Below are positions 1 to 8,628 of a stretch of DNA of 64,000 bases, one piece after another. A program made the translations under genes and the position numbers. The stretch is taken from positions 1 to 64,000 of the forward strand of contig NZ_JAQMYP010000029.1 of the NCBI RefSeq assembly GCF_028369295.1, written 5' to 3'. This stretch comes from Streptomyces sp. HD (lineage in GTDB: Bacteria > Actinomycetota > Actinomycetes > Streptomycetales > Streptomycetaceae). How positions within the stretch are numbered: position 1 is the first letter of the stretch; every line of letters starts with the position of its first letter. Under the pieces are notes generated by a model that ran no database searches, was not told the origin of the DNA, and worked only from the letters and a program-made list of their open reading frames with translations.

Positions 1-418
1 CGGCCGGGGCTGCGGGGGCCTGCGGGCCGCCCTGCTGGCTGGTGGAGCCGGCGAGCGTGCGGCTGCGCACGCGGTACAGGCCGGTGTCGAGGTCGTCCGC
101 CTTCTCCAGGTTGACCTTGATCGGGCCCATGAAGGTGTAGCGCTGCTGCTTGGCGTAGTCGCGGACCATGCCGGCGAGCTCGTCGCCGAGCTGGCCGGAG
201 TAGGGGCTGAGCCGCTCGAAGTCCGGCGTGCTCAGTTCCACGATGAAGTCGTTGGGTACGACGGTCCGGTCACGATTCCAGATCGTCGCGTTGTTGTCGC
301 ACTCACGCTGGAGCGCTCCGGCGATCTCCACGGGCTGGACCTCGGACTTGAACACCTTGGCGAAGGTGCCGTTGACCAGACCTTCGAGACGCTGCTCAAA
401 CTTCTTCAGGACTCCCAT
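1..418 (-). CDS. fhaA: FhaA-type DUF3662/FHA protein, N-terminal part
   Basis: Partial gene: the first ~139 codons are visible and the 3' end lies off the left edge. The product begins MGVLKKFEQRLEGLVNGTFA and continues with the DUF3662 (FhaA N-terminal) fold, including RECDNNATIWNRDRTVVPND and FERLSPYSGQLGDEL. In this family DUF3662 is followed by a linker and a C-terminal FHA phosphothreonine-binding domain, which is not visible here. FhaA proteins are substrates or partners of PknA/PknB-type kinases and of cell-wall regulation in actinobacteria. A strong GGAGGAGG ribosome site lies 6-7 bases before the ATG. From family knowledge the downstream genes would be FhaB, phosphatase, FtsW/RodA, PBP and kinases. 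Confidence 0.9.
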   Translation of the reverse strand, partial: MGVLKKFEQRLEGLVNGTFAKVFKSEVQPVEIAGALQRECDNNATIWNRDRTVVPNDFIVELSTPDFERLSPYSGQLGDELAGMVRDYAKQQRYTFMGPIKVNLEKADDLDTGLYRVRSRTLAGSTSQQGGPQAPAAPA

Positions 419-925
419 GGGGCACCTCCTCCGTAGCCTGCTTCGTCCTGCATCCCGCGGGGCGGGCACTGCCTTACCTGGTACTGCTTACTGATCGTAT
501 CCACGCGCCGGTCAATCGGCTGGTTCCCCCTGTCGGACCTGTCGACGGGTGTCGACGCCCTCGAAGTTCCCTTTCGAGCTCCGCTTCGAACTCGTCAGGG
601 ACACAGTCTTGCCATGGATCGTAGAGGCGGCCGCAAACCAGTGTCCCGCACCTGACTGTGGAGCCCGACCGGCTTCTGGGGAGATGCGCGGTACCGGTAC
701 GAGGTTGATACGTGAACAGGTACTGGTTGATACGGAGCGGACGGGGCCGTGGGTTGGGCCGGTGTGCGGGGGCGGATGCCGACTGCGCTGGTGGGCGGCG
801 GCATGGCCGCTGCACGGCGGCTGCCTGGGGATAAGGGATGTGAACCCACCCTGGTCGCCGTGCTAATGTTCTGGGTGTCGGAAGGCGCCGAGCCCAAGGG
901 GCAGATGCCGGAAGACACACCCAAT
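419..925. other. gene-free leader region between fhaA and tRNA-Leu
   Basis: About 500 bases with no reading frame I would defend on either strand; those present lack family signatures and convincing ribosome sites. It must hold the promoters for fhaA (leftward) and tRNA-Leu (rightward). I see no strong terminator or repeat. Confidence 0.5.
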
Positions 926-1009
926 GCGCGGGTGGCGGAATAGGCAGACGCGCTGGATTCAGGTTCCAGTGCCCGCAAGGGCGTGGGGGTTCAACTCCCC
1001 CCTCGCGCA
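926..1009 (+). tRNA. tRNA-Leu (anticodon CAG)
   Basis: The acceptor arm GCGCGGG (926-932) pairs with CTCGCGC (1002-1008), with discriminator A at 1009. The anticodon stem CTGGA/TCCAG encloses loop TTCAGGT, giving anticodon CAG at 960-962. The long variable arm GCCCGCAAGGGC and the T arm GGGGGTTCAACTCCCCC identify a class II tRNA-Leu. CCA is not encoded, as is common in Streptomyces. Confidence 0.97.
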
Positions 1010-1014
1010 CGCTC

Positions 1015-1050
1015 GAAGAGGCGGCATCGTAATCACGATGCCGCCTCTTC
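1015..1050 (+). terminator. rho-independent terminator after tRNA-Leu
   Basis: A perfect 16-bp inverted repeat, GAAGAGGCGGCATCGT / ACGATGCCGCCTCTTC, with a 4-base loop, starts 6 bases after the tRNA. It is followed by TGTTGT rather than a long T tract, as is usual at this GC content. Confidence 0.85.
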
Positions 1051-1179
1051 TGTTGTCCCTGTTGTTGTCCCTGATGTTGCCCCCGGCGCCTCGCCCCTGT
1101 TGCGTTCGCCACGTTGTGCCGCGCCATGGCGTCCTGGGCACCGTGACCTGTGATGAAGCTCTCAGGTCACGGCGCGGAC

Positions 1180-1542
1180 TCAGCCCGCCGCGATGACCGT
1201 GGCGAGCGTCACGGCGGCCGGCAGGGCCTGGGCGAAGAGGATGCGGCGGTTGGCGGTGGCCGCGCCGTAGACGCCGGCGACGATGATGCAGGACAGGAAG
1301 AAGATCTGGACGCGGTAGCCGGTCGGGTCGTCGGCGATCAGGCCCCAGACCAGTCCTGCGGCCAGGAAGCCGTTGTAGAGACCCTGGTTGGCGGCCAGCG
1401 GCGCGGTGGTGCGGGCCAGCTCGGCGTCGAAGCCGTGGAAGCGACGGCCCGGGCCGCGCTGCCACAGGAACATCTCCAGAACCAGGATGTAGGCGTGCAG
1501 CAGCGCCATGAGGGCGACGAGGACGACGGAGATCAGATGCAT
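1180..1542 (-). CDS. DUF1304 family membrane protein
   Basis: 120-residue hydrophobic protein starting MHLISVVLVALMALLHAYIL. It carries DUF1304 features: an N-terminal helix with LLHAYILVLEMFLW, the central NQGLYNGFLAAGLVWG, and two further helices (IFFLSCIIVAGVYGA and ALPAAVTLATVIAAG), giving about four membrane segments. The frame is open further upstream, but the family motif begins at this ATG, so I take 1542 as the start; its ribosome site is weak. The molecular function of DUF1304 is unknown. It is alone on this strand, so probably monocistronic. Confidence 0.8.
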   Translation of the reverse strand: MHLISVVLVALMALLHAYILVLEMFLWQRGPGRRFHGFDAELARTTAPLAANQGLYNGFLAAGLVWGLIADDPTGYRVQIFFLSCIIVAGVYGAATANRRILFAQALPAAVTLATVIAAG

Positions 1543-2539
1543 GCGGTGATTGTGCCTGTGCGGGATCCGGGGCGGTTGGCCGGTCGGCCTTTCGGCTGCC
1601 CGGTCGATCCTCGCGGCCTGGCCGGTCTTTCGGCCCCGTCTTGCGGTCCCGTCCTTCGGCTCGTCGGTCTTTTCGGCTGAGCCGCACGTCGCGAGGGCTG
1701 TGAACGGTGGCCGTTCGGCCGAGGTGGCGGGTGCCGGCTCGGCGCGAGATTGGAGCTCCCCTTCCACAGGAGCCCACCGATGCCACCCGAGTCCTTCTCC
1801 CTCGCCGCCGGAGTTCGGCCCGGCGATCCCGCTGTCGCTCCGGTACGGCCGGAGCTCCGCCGGGGCGGCCGTGCGTCCTCACGCGGCCGGGGCGGCCGTG
1901 CGTCCTCGCACCGGGTTCTCCGAGTTCTCCGGGTGCGCCGGGACGTGTTGTTCTGGCTCGGATGCGAGGGCTTCGCGCTGACGCCGGCTCTGGTGACGAC
2001 TCTCACCCCGCACCGGATCTGGGGCGCCTGCGCGGCCGTCGGATTGGGAGAGCGGCCGGTGGAGGACGAGCCCCAGATGAAGGACGAGCGGTTGATCGGG
2101 GCCGGGCGTGGGTGAGGGGTCGCGCGCGCGTCTCAGGGGAGTGGCCGGGCGCCGGGGCGCGGAACTGGCTCGGGTCACCGGGCTCGCGGTGCTCGGGCTG
2201 GTCGTGGCGCTGTGTCTGCCGACGGTAGGGCAGCAGCGGGTAGGGGAGTCGCCGGGAGCCCCCACGGGGGTGGCGGTGCGGGGAGTCGACGGCTCCAGGT
2301 GACGGCTCCAGCAGTTCCGGCGCTCCAGCAGTTCCGGCGCTCCACCGGTTCCAGCGGCTCCAGCGGTGCCGAGGGGTCTGGTCCCAGCGACTCCAGTGGC
2401 TCCTGCGGCTTCGGGGAGGGCACGCGCGCGTAGTGCCCGGAACGATGGATCCGAGCCCTACGCGCGCGTGCGATTGCGGTCACCGGCCGGCCGGTCACTC
2501 GTCATCGGCCGGCCGCCGGTCACTCGTTACCGGCCTCCG
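1543..2539. other. ~1 kb gene-poor stretch
   Basis: No reading frame here shows a recognisable family. One plus-strand frame (1750-2115) has mildly Streptomyces-like codon use but is Arg-rich with no motif, so I leave it uncalled. The stretch holds a 17-bp tandem repeat (2305-2338) and two copies of the palindrome ACGCGCGCGT (2422 and 2460). It may be a decayed gene or an intergenic spacer. Confidence 0.4.
2305..2370. repeat. 17-bp tandem repeat with degenerate tail
   Basis: GCTCCAGCAGTTCCGGC occurs twice back to back (2305-2321 and 2322-2338). Degenerate CTCCA/TTCCAG-type copies continue to about 2370 and beyond. Noncoding, function unknown. Confidence 0.7.
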
Positions 2540-3190
2540 CTACGCACCGAGCCGCTGGGCCAGCTGCTTCGCCTTGTCGGTGGCCTCGTCGAGGGCGCGC
2601 TCGCGGGAGGCCTCGAAGAGGGGGACCAGCTCGGCCATCTGCGGGTTCACCGGGGCCATCGTGAGCTCCGGGACGATGAAGTCGACGTCGGCGCCGAGGA
2701 AGTCGGCAAGGATCGCCGACAGGTAGTTCTGCACGTACTCGTAGCCCGCGCGCGGGGTGCCCGGCCCGTACGCGCCGCCGCGGCTGGCGACGACGGTGAC
2801 CGGGGTGCCCTTGACCGACTGGGCGTCGCCCGCGGTACGGCCCATCAGGACCACGTTGTCCAGCCAGGCCTTCAGCGTCGACGGGATCGTCAGGTTGTAC
2901 ATCGGGGCGCCGATCAGCACGGCGTCCGCGCGCTCCAGCTCCTCGATCAGCTTCACCCGCTCCGCGAAGGCGGCGGCCTGCTCGGGGCTGTGCGTGGCCG
3001 GATCGGAGAAACCGGCCGTGTGGGAGTGGGCGCTGATGTGCGGCACCGGGTTCGTGGCGAGGTCGCGGTGGATCACCCTGCCCTCGGGGTGCTGTTCCTG
3101 CCAGGTGCGGCGGAAGGCGTCGGTGACCGCTCGGGAGGAGGAGGCGTCGGTGGGGAAGACCGAGGAGTCGATGTGCAGCAGCGTGGCCAT
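2540..3190 (-). CDS. azoR: FMN-dependent NADH-azoreductase
   Basis: 216-residue flavodoxin-fold quinone/azo reductase of the AzoR family, at the usual ~200-residue length. It shows MATLLHIDSSVF followed by the Ser-rich FMN phosphate loop, the flavin-contacting PMYNLTIPSTLKAWLDNV (~residues 94-111), and VVASRGGAYGPGTPRAGYE (~131-149). Members reduce azo dyes and quinones by two electrons with NADH in the cytoplasm. It is transcribed divergently from an HxlR-family regulator, as in the azoR1-yodB type of quinone-responsive unit, so control by that neighbour is likely (inference). Confidence 0.9.
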   Translation of the reverse strand: MATLLHIDSSVFPTDASSSRAVTDAFRRTWQEQHPEGRVIHRDLATNPVPHISAHSHTAGFSDPATHSPEQAAAFAERVKLIEELERADAVLIGAPMYNLTIPSTLKAWLDNVVLMGRTAGDAQSVKGTPVTVVASRGGAYGPGTPRAGYEYVQNYLSAILADFLGADVDFIVPELTMAPVNPQMAELVPLFEASRERALDEATDKAKQLAQRLGA

Positions 3191-3242
3191 GGGGATCTCC
3201 AGAGGCGAGGGGCGAAGCCCGCAGTAACTGAAAGTTCGTGCT

Positions 3243-3263
3243 TGACTATGGATAACACAGTCA
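3243..3263. promoter_or_regulatory. candidate HxlR operator between azoR and its regulator
   Basis: Inverted repeat with arms TGACTATG (3243-3250) and CACAGTCA (3256-3263), 7 of 8 positions complementary around a 5-base centre. It lies in an unusually AT-rich divergent promoter region. A TTGACT that could be a -35 element starts at 3242. Position and symmetry suggest autoregulation and azoR control; binding is not shown. Confidence 0.5.
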
Positions 3264-3308
3264 CTTACTTTTTTTCAGCCCCATACGACAAGGCAGTACC
3301 CTGAAGGC

Positions 3309-3674
3309 ATGGCGGCTGGTGAGCAGAGTCACGACGTGGCGGAGTGCAAGCAGGTCGACGACGGCATCACCCGCGTCTTCCAACTGCTCGGAAAGCGCTG
3401 GACCGGCCCGATCGTGGCCGTCCTGACCGCTGGGCCCGCCTACTTCGTCTCCCTGCGCCGGGCGATTCCCGGCATCAGCGAGCGCATGCTCTCCGACCGG
3501 CTGACCGAGCTGGCCGCCGCGGGGCTCGTCGTGCGCGAGGTGTACGAGGGGCCGCCGCTGCGGGTCGAGTACCGGCTCACGGAGGCGGGCGCCGCGCTGG
3601 AGCCCGCACTGAGCGCGCTGGGTATGTGGGCGAAGAAGTATCTGTGCGATGGGGAGCAGCGCGGGGGTTGCTGA
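3309..3674 (+). CDS. HxlR/DUF24-family transcriptional regulator
   Basis: 121-residue winged-helix protein with the HxlR signature: an N-terminal Cys (VAECKQVDDGITRVFQLLGKRW, broken here as ECKQ then FQLLGKRWTGPIVAVL), SLRRAIPGISERMLSDRLTEL (recognition region, ~45-65) and VEYRLTEAGAAL. An extra Cys is the final residue. DUF24 regulators of the YodB/CatR type sense quinones or electrophiles through the N-terminal Cys. It is divergent from an azoreductase, fitting repression of that detoxification gene (inference). Confidence 0.9.
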   Translation: MAAGEQSHDVAECKQVDDGITRVFQLLGKRWTGPIVAVLTAGPAYFVSLRRAIPGISERMLSDRLTELAAAGLVVREVYEGPPLRVEYRLTEAGAALEPALSALGMWAKKYLCDGEQRGGC

Positions 3675-3875
3675 GGCGGTACCGCCCGGTGCGCCCGGTG
3701 CGTGCTGGGTGCGCCAGTCGGTCCTTCGGCCGTTCCTTCGGCCGGCGCCTCCGCCGGTGCGCCACGCGGGTTTTCCACAGCCGCGGAGTTGTCCACAGGG
3801 TCTGACGAGTTCCGGCCACCGGTTGTAACGTCGACACGAGTTGATGTTCGTGTGCGAGCGGGGGAGGCGGTCGGT

Positions 3876-5348
3876 ATGGCCGAGGTCGGTGCGGAGGGTA
3901 CGGCGCAGGCCGCTGCGGTGGTGGCGGAGGCAGCGGAGTCCGTGGCGCGGTCGCGGTCCGTGGCGCGTCGGCTGCCCCGGGTCGGCGGTTTCGCCGAGTG
4001 GCCCGGCGGCGGGTCGCCCAAGGAGGAGGGCAAGGAGCTGCGCAGGCGCATCCCGCGCGGTGAGCACGCGGTCCTCGACATCGACGGCGCCCGGCCCGAC
4101 GCGGTGGCCGCCGTGGAGGAGTCCAACCTGGGCCGGCTCTCCGAGCTCACGCCGATCAGGGTCGGCCGGATGGCGGCGACGCCCTTCGCGTTCCTGCGTG
4201 GCTCGGCGGGGCTGATGGCGTACGACCTCGCCCGCACCCCCATGACCCGGATCCGCGCCCAGATCTGCGGCGACGCGCACGCGGGGAACTTCGGTCTGTA
4301 CGCCGACGCACGCGGTGGCCTGGTCATCGACCTGAACGACTTCGACGAGACGTTGTACGGCCCCTGGGAGTGGGACCTCAAGCGGCTCGCCGCCTCGCTG
4401 GTGCTCGCCGGCCGGGAGTCGGGCGCGGACGAGGACGAGTGCCTCAAGGCGGCCCACGATACGGTCGGTGCCTACCGGCGCACCATGCGGCTGCTGGCCA
4501 AGCTTCCGGTGCTGGACGCGTGGAACGCGATCGCGGACGAGGAACTGGTCTCCCACACCGACGCCCATGATCTGCTCGGCACGCTGGAGCGGGTCGCGGA
4601 GAAGGCGCGGGCCAACACCAGCGGGCGCTTCGCGGCGAAGTCGACGGAGCCGACCGAGGACGGCGGCCGCCGGTTCGTCGACGCCCCGCCGGTGCTGCGC
4701 CGGGTCCCGGACGAGGAGGCGGCGGCGGTCGCGGCGTCGCTGGAGAGCTACGTCACCACGCTCTCCGAGGACCGCCATCCCCTGCTCTCGCGCCACGCGG
4801 TGCACGATGTGGCGTTCCGCGTGGTGGGCACGGGCAGTGTGGGCACCCGTTCGTACGTCGTGCTGCTCCTGGACCACCGGGGCGAGTCGCTGGTCCTCCA
4901 GGTGAAGGAGGCCCGGTCCTCGGCCCTCGTCCCGCACCTGGTGACGGCCGGCTTCGAGGCGCCCGAGGCGGACCACGAGGGGCGGCGCGTGGTCCTCGGC
5001 CAGAAGCGGATGCAGGTGGTCAGCGACATCCTGCTCGGCTGGACGACGGTCGACGGACTCCCCTTCCAGGTACGCCAGTTCCGCAACCGCAAGGGCAGCG
5101 TCGACCCGGCCGAACTGGCCGCCGACCAGATAGACGACTACGCCCGCATGACCGGCGCCCTCCTGGCCCGCGCCCACTCCCACAGCGCCGACCCGCGTCT
5201 GATCTCCGGCTACTGCGGCAAGAACGAGGAGCTGGACGAGGCGATCGCCACGTTCGCCGTCCGCTACGCCGACCGTACGGAGGCGGACCACGCGGCACTG
5301 GTGGGAGCGGTGAAGGCAGGGCGGATCGCTGCGGAGACGGGGGTGTGA
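3876..5348 (+). CDS. DUF2252 family protein (kinase-like fold)
   Basis: 490 residues. The central segment has LRGSAGLMAYDLA, then CGDAHAGNFGLYAD and VIDLNDFDETLYGPWEWD (~residues 130-165). These resemble the HxDxxxxN catalytic loop and metal-binding Asp of aminoglycoside-phosphotransferase-like kinases, which is how DUF2252 is related to that superfamily. No substrate is known. The frame is open upstream to 3702, but ATG 3876 is preceded by GGGGGAGG at 8 bases and begins the conserved-length protein. Cytoplasmic, no signal peptide. Confidence 0.85.
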   Translation: MAEVGAEGTAQAAAVVAEAAESVARSRSVARRLPRVGGFAEWPGGGSPKEEGKELRRRIPRGEHAVLDIDGARPDAVAAVEESNLGRLSELTPIRVGRMAATPFAFLRGSAGLMAYDLARTPMTRIRAQICGDAHAGNFGLYADARGGLVIDLNDFDETLYGPWEWDLKRLAASLVLAGRESGADEDECLKAAHDTVGAYRRTMRLLAKLPVLDAWNAIADEELVSHTDAHDLLGTLERVAEKARANTSGRFAAKSTEPTEDGGRRFVDAPPVLRRVPDEEAAAVAASLESYVTTLSEDRHPLLSRHAVHDVAFRVVGTGSVGTRSYVVLLLDHRGESLVLQVKEARSSALVPHLVTAGFEAPEADHEGRRVVLGQKRMQVVSDILLGWTTVDGLPFQVRQFRNRKGSVDPAELAADQIDDYARMTGALLARAHSHSADPRLISGYCGKNEELDEAIATFAVRYADRTEADHAALVGAVKAGRIAAETGV

Positions 5349-5648
5349 GGGCCGGCGGCCGTTCGCTCTTCGCGCGGGATCGGTGAGGTACGGCGTTCTT
5401 GGGCAGGCTGGTTTCTTGGGCCGGCTGTGTCGCCGCCGCCTGGCTCTTGAGCCGGCCGGTGTCAGGGCGAGCGACCTTCGGCGACGAGAAGAAGGCCACG
5501 GCTCCGAGCGGGCAGGCGTCGTCGGTGGCGGAGCTGCCGGCTTGCCGGCGGCGGGTTGGGGTTCGTGAGTCGGCCGTGCCGTCGGCGCGAGGCTCACGGC
5601 GGTGGTGGTGTACGAAGGGCAGGTCAGGGCGTGGCCTACGCTGGGCGG
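5349..5648. other. 300-base intergenic stretch
   Basis: No supported gene, terminator hairpin or repeat seen. It separates the DUF2252 gene from the J-domain gene and presumably carries the latter's promoter. Confidence 0.4.
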
Positions 5649-6548
5649 GTGACGACGCCCGAAGCTGAGCAGTCCCAGACCGAGCCCGCTGGTGCGGGGA
5701 CGCGGGGCGGTGCCGAGGTGCCCGCCGGTGGAGCCGAGCAGGGTGGTGAGGCACAGGTGACGGCTGAGGGCGACGGTCGGCCCGAGGAGCGGCTGGAGCG
5801 GGCCGTGCGGGCCGCCGAGCAGGCGTTGATCGAGTACGAGATCGCGGTGGAGACCTTCCGCGTCGAGGTGGAGAACTTCTCCCGGCTGCACCACCAGAAG
5901 CTCGGCCCGATGTACGCCCGCCTCGACGAGCTGGACGCCCGGATCGCCGAGGCCACGGCCGCCCGCACCGGCGACCCCGAGGACATCCGCAAGGCCGACG
6001 AGGCACGTGCCCGCGTGCTGCCGATGCCCGGCGTCGAGGAGCTGTTCCACGGCTGGATGGACGGCGGCGGGCTGTTCCCGGAGGCCGCGGCGATGCTCAC
6101 GGAGCAGCCGGTACAGCCGCCCCAGCGGGTGCGCCCCAGCGACGAGGCCCGCAAGCTCTACCGCGAGCTGGCCCGCAAGGCCCACCCCGACCTCGCCCAG
6201 GAAGAGGCCGAGCGTTCTCGGCGCGAGGAGTTCATCACCCGGGTCAACGCGGCCTACGCCCGAGGCGACGAGGCGTTGCTGCGTGAGCTGGCCGCGGAGT
6301 GGGCCGCGGGGCCCGTCCCCAAGGATCAGGGCCCGACCCCCGCCGAGGAGCTCTACGCCCGCCTCGAATGGCTCGCCCAGCGCAAGGAGATGCTCGCCCT
6401 GGTCGCGAAGGAGCTGGAGGAAGGCGCGATCGGAGCGATGCTCCGCCTCGCTCCCGACGACCCGGACCGCCTTCTGGAGGAGATCGCGGAGCAGCTCCTG
6501 GCCCAGGTCGCGGAAAGGGAAGCAGAGCTGGCGGCACTGCTCGGCTAG
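5649..6548 (+). CDS. J-domain-like protein with coiled coil
   Basis: 299 residues starting at GTG (VTTPEAEQ). Layout: an acidic/Gly-rich N-terminus; a helical stretch rich in Glu and Arg (~45-120); a J-like helical motif EARKLYRELARKAHPDLAQ with the HPD tripeptide (~175-190); then a C-terminal coiled coil (LEWLAQRKEMLALVAKELEE). The HPD suggests Hsp70/DnaK interaction, but no zinc or C-terminal DnaJ substrate domain follows, so this is a type III J-domain protein of unknown client. The upstream in-frame extension is low quality, so the GTG was chosen; its ribosome site is weak. Confidence 0.75.
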   Translation: MTTPEAEQSQTEPAGAGTRGGAEVPAGGAEQGGEAQVTAEGDGRPEERLERAVRAAEQALIEYEIAVETFRVEVENFSRLHHQKLGPMYARLDELDARIAEATAARTGDPEDIRKADEARARVLPMPGVEELFHGWMDGGGLFPEAAAMLTEQPVQPPQRVRPSDEARKLYRELARKAHPDLAQEEAERSRREEFITRVNAAYARGDEALLRELAAEWAAGPVPKDQGPTPAEELYARLEWLAQRKEMLALVAKELEEGAIGAMLRLAPDDPDRLLEEIAEQLLAQVAEREAELAALLG

Positions 6549-6568
6549 TTGCGGGGAAGCCGACCCGG

Positions 6569-6626
6569 GGGCGCGGGGCTGTATCGATATGCGGCTCCGC
6601 CGCATGGGCGCGATCAGCCACGACGA
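6569..6626. repeat. dispersed Streptomyces intergenic repeat, copy A
   Basis: GC-rich element with core CTGTATCGATATGCGGCTCC followed by GCCGCATGGGCGCGATCAGC. It is nearly identical, in inverted orientation, to the copy at 51092-51152. A CGGCTCCGCCG hairpin is inside it. From memory this type of element is scattered between genes in many Streptomyces genomes; its role is unknown. Confidence 0.75.
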
Positions 6627-6710
6627 GGCCCGCACCCTCCGAACGGCGGATCCACCCTCCCTCGGAGGAGGCCCTCAGCTCACGCGCACCCGTCAGGTAG
6701 CGTCGGAGTC

Positions 6711-7058
6711 ATGAATTTCGGATCTGCCGTGCCCACGGTCGAGGTCACCGACCTCAAGGACGACGACTTCCTCCTGGACGTCCGCGAGGACGACGAATGG
6801 CAGGCGGGCCACGCCGAAGGCGCCCTGCACATCCCCATCAGCGAGTTCGTGGCCCGCTACGGCGAGCTGACCGAGGCCGCCCCGCAGGACGGCCGCGTCC
6901 ATGTGATCTGCCGCTCCGGTGGCCGCTCGGCGCAGGTCACGATGTACCTGGTCCAGCAGGGCATCGACGCCGTGAACGTGGATGGCGGCATGCAGGTGTG
7001 GTCGGCGGCCGGACGCCCCGTGGTGACGGACCAGGGCCAGCAGGGATTCGTCCTCTAG
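6711..7058 (+). CDS. rhodanese-like domain protein
   Basis: 115-residue single-domain rhodanese. It has the N-terminal DVREDDEWQAGHAEGALHIP and active-site loop CRSGGRS (~residues 65-71) with the sulfur-accepting Cys, then VDGGMQVW. Such proteins carry persulfide sulfur to acceptors or act in redox defence; the acceptor here is unknown. ATG 6711 aligns with the family's usual start; the upstream open frame runs through the dispersed repeat and is not expected to be translated. Confidence 0.88.
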   Translation: MNFGSAVPTVEVTDLKDDDFLLDVREDDEWQAGHAEGALHIPISEFVARYGELTEAAPQDGRVHVICRSGGRSAQVTMYLVQQGIDAVNVDGGMQVWSAAGRPVVTDQGQQGFVL

Positions 7059-7089
7059 CGCACCTGGCGCCGACGCGACCTCACCGTCA

Positions 7090-7257
7090 CGACGATGGCG
7101 GCGCTGCTTCACCGGCACGGTGATGGCGGCGCTGCCTCACCCCACGACCTGGTGGCGCTGCTTCACCGGCACGACCCCGGCGCCGCTCCCCCCTGCGGCG
7201 CTACCCGGTGCCGCTACCTCACCGCCGCAACCCCAGCGGCGCTGCCTCACGGCCGCT
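7090..7257. repeat. imperfect direct repeats after the rhodanese gene
   Basis: Variants of GGCGGCGCTGC(C/T)TCACC recur at least four times (first at about 7097, 7125, 7150 and 7237) in the short convergent gap before the acyl-CoA dehydrogenase stop codon. Noncoding. Confidence 0.6.
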
Positions 7258-8391
7258 CTACCCCAGCGGATGCGCCGCCAGCAGTTCCCCCAGCGCCTCC
7301 TCGTGCGCCGCCGCCGGGCCGAGTGCCAGTTCCAGGTGCTTGGCCCAGGCGTGGTACCGGTGCAGCGAGTAGTCGACGTCGGCGCCGAAGCCGCCGTGCA
7401 GATGCTGCGCCGTCTGCACGATCCGCCGGACGCCCTCCGAGGCCCAGATCTTGGCGACGGCCACGTCTCCCGAGGCGGGCAGTGCGCCTCGCGCCCCCGA
7501 GGTGATCCGCCAGGCGGCCTGCCACAGGGTGGCCTCCATCGCGCGCAGGTCGATGTAGCGGTCGGCGGACTGCACGGCGACCGCCTGGAACGTGGCGATG
7601 GGATGCCCGAACTGCTCCCGCTTGCTCGCGTACTCCGAGGTCATCCCCAGCACCCGCTCACCCAGCCCGAGCGCCTGCGCACACGTCCCGATGGCGAGCA
7701 GCTCCCGCAGCCACTCCCACGCCCCCTCCGCCTCGATGACGTCCCGCGCCGCCAGCCGCACCGACTCCAGCCGCAGCTCCCCCAGCCGCTCCCCGCTGGT
7801 CGAGAACTGCTCGGCCAGCGAGCCCCCCTCCACACCGCGCGCCACCAGTGCGAGGACGGTCCGGTCGGCGGCCGTACGGGCCGGCACGACGACGAGATCG
7901 GCGTCGTATGCCCAGGGCACCACGGTCTGCACCCCCTCCAGCACCCACCCGGAACCGTCCTGCCGGGCGGTCACCGCGAGCTCGGCCGGGTCGTGGCCGG
8001 TGCGGCCGTGTGCGGCGACCGTCAGCACGACCTCCCCGCGCCCGGCCCGCGCCAGCAGCCCGGCCTTCAGCTCGGGGCCGCCGTAGGCCTGGACGGCCGC
8101 GATCGCCGCGCTGTTCTCCAGCAGCGGCACCCGGGCCAGGACCTTCGCCGACTCGCGCAGCACCAGGCACAGCGCGACGGCGTCGAGGCCGGCACCGCCG
8201 TACTCCTCCGCGAGGAGCAGGCTCAGCAGGTCCGCGTCCGCGAGCCGGCCCCACAGCGGGCGGTCGAAGTCGTCGGCGACGGCGCCCGGGGTGAGCGCCG
8301 GAGAGGGCACGGCGTCCGGCGCGACCCCGGCGAACACCCCGCGCGCCGCCTCGGCCGCCGCCTGCTGCTCCTCGGTGAAGGTGAAGTCCAC
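7258..8391 (-). CDS. acyl-CoA dehydrogenase, possibly sterol side-chain type
   Basis: 377 residues, the usual length. MDFTFTEEQQAAAEAARGVF opens the N-terminal helical domain, the middle beta domain follows, and the C-terminal FAD domain contains EYASKREQFGHPIATFQAVA (~265-284) and QTAQHLHGGFGADVDYSLHRY (~338-358). It oxidises an acyl-CoA to the enoyl-CoA using FAD. A KstR-type palindrome sits about 60 bases upstream of its start, which points to the steroid-degradation class (inference). The heteromeric steroid enzymes of this family usually have a partner subunit, and none is adjacent here. Confidence 0.88.
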   Translation of the reverse strand: MDFTFTEEQQAAAEAARGVFAGVAPDAVPSPALTPGAVADDFDRPLWGRLADADLLSLLLAEEYGGAGLDAVALCLVLRESAKVLARVPLLENSAAIAAVQAYGGPELKAGLLARAGRGEVVLTVAAHGRTGHDPAELAVTARQDGSGWVLEGVQTVVPWAYDADLVVVPARTAADRTVLALVARGVEGGSLAEQFSTSGERLGELRLESVRLAARDVIEAEGAWEWLRELLAIGTCAQALGLGERVLGMTSEYASKREQFGHPIATFQAVAVQSADRYIDLRAMEATLWQAAWRITSGARGALPASGDVAVAKIWASEGVRRIVQTAQHLHGGFGADVDYSLHRYHAWAKHLELALGPAAAHEEALGELLAAHPLG

Positions 8392-8451
8392 GGTCCCTGC
8401 CCTTCCACACGCACGGCGAACTGACGGTATCGATCTGACGGTGCGTCAAGA

Positions 8452-8465
8452 TAGAACAGGTTCTA
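8452..8465. promoter_or_regulatory. KstR-like operator
   Basis: Palindrome TAGAACAGGTTCTA, arms TAGAAC/GTTCTA, matching the published KstR consensus TnnAACnnGTTnnA. It lies upstream of the acyl-CoA dehydrogenase at 7258-8391 and ~165 bases before the DUF5819 gene on the other strand, so either or both could be regulated. Confidence 0.6.
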
Positions 8466-8628
8466 GAAGAAGGGAATGCTCCGGGTAAGACGCCCTGACC
8501 ACTTCCTGGTACCCCCGTAAGGTGTGGGGAACGGCGGCCCGCCAGGGGCTGTGCCCGGCGGGTGTGCCTGAGTACCGTTCCCGGCGAGCGCCCAGAGCAG
8601 ATGGACCGGAATCGGGGAACGAAACGGA

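Noticed and set aside
1750..2115. Plus-strand 121-codon frame in the gene-poor stretch
   Set aside because: Mildly coding-like codon use but Arg-rich, no motif and no clear ribosome site; kept as uncalled.
3261..6635. 1124-codon open frame on the minus strand across DUF2252, J-domain and HxlR genes
   Set aside because: Antisense shadow of high-GC genes; product is Arg/Gly/Ala-rich with no domain, while the plus-strand genes have clear motifs.
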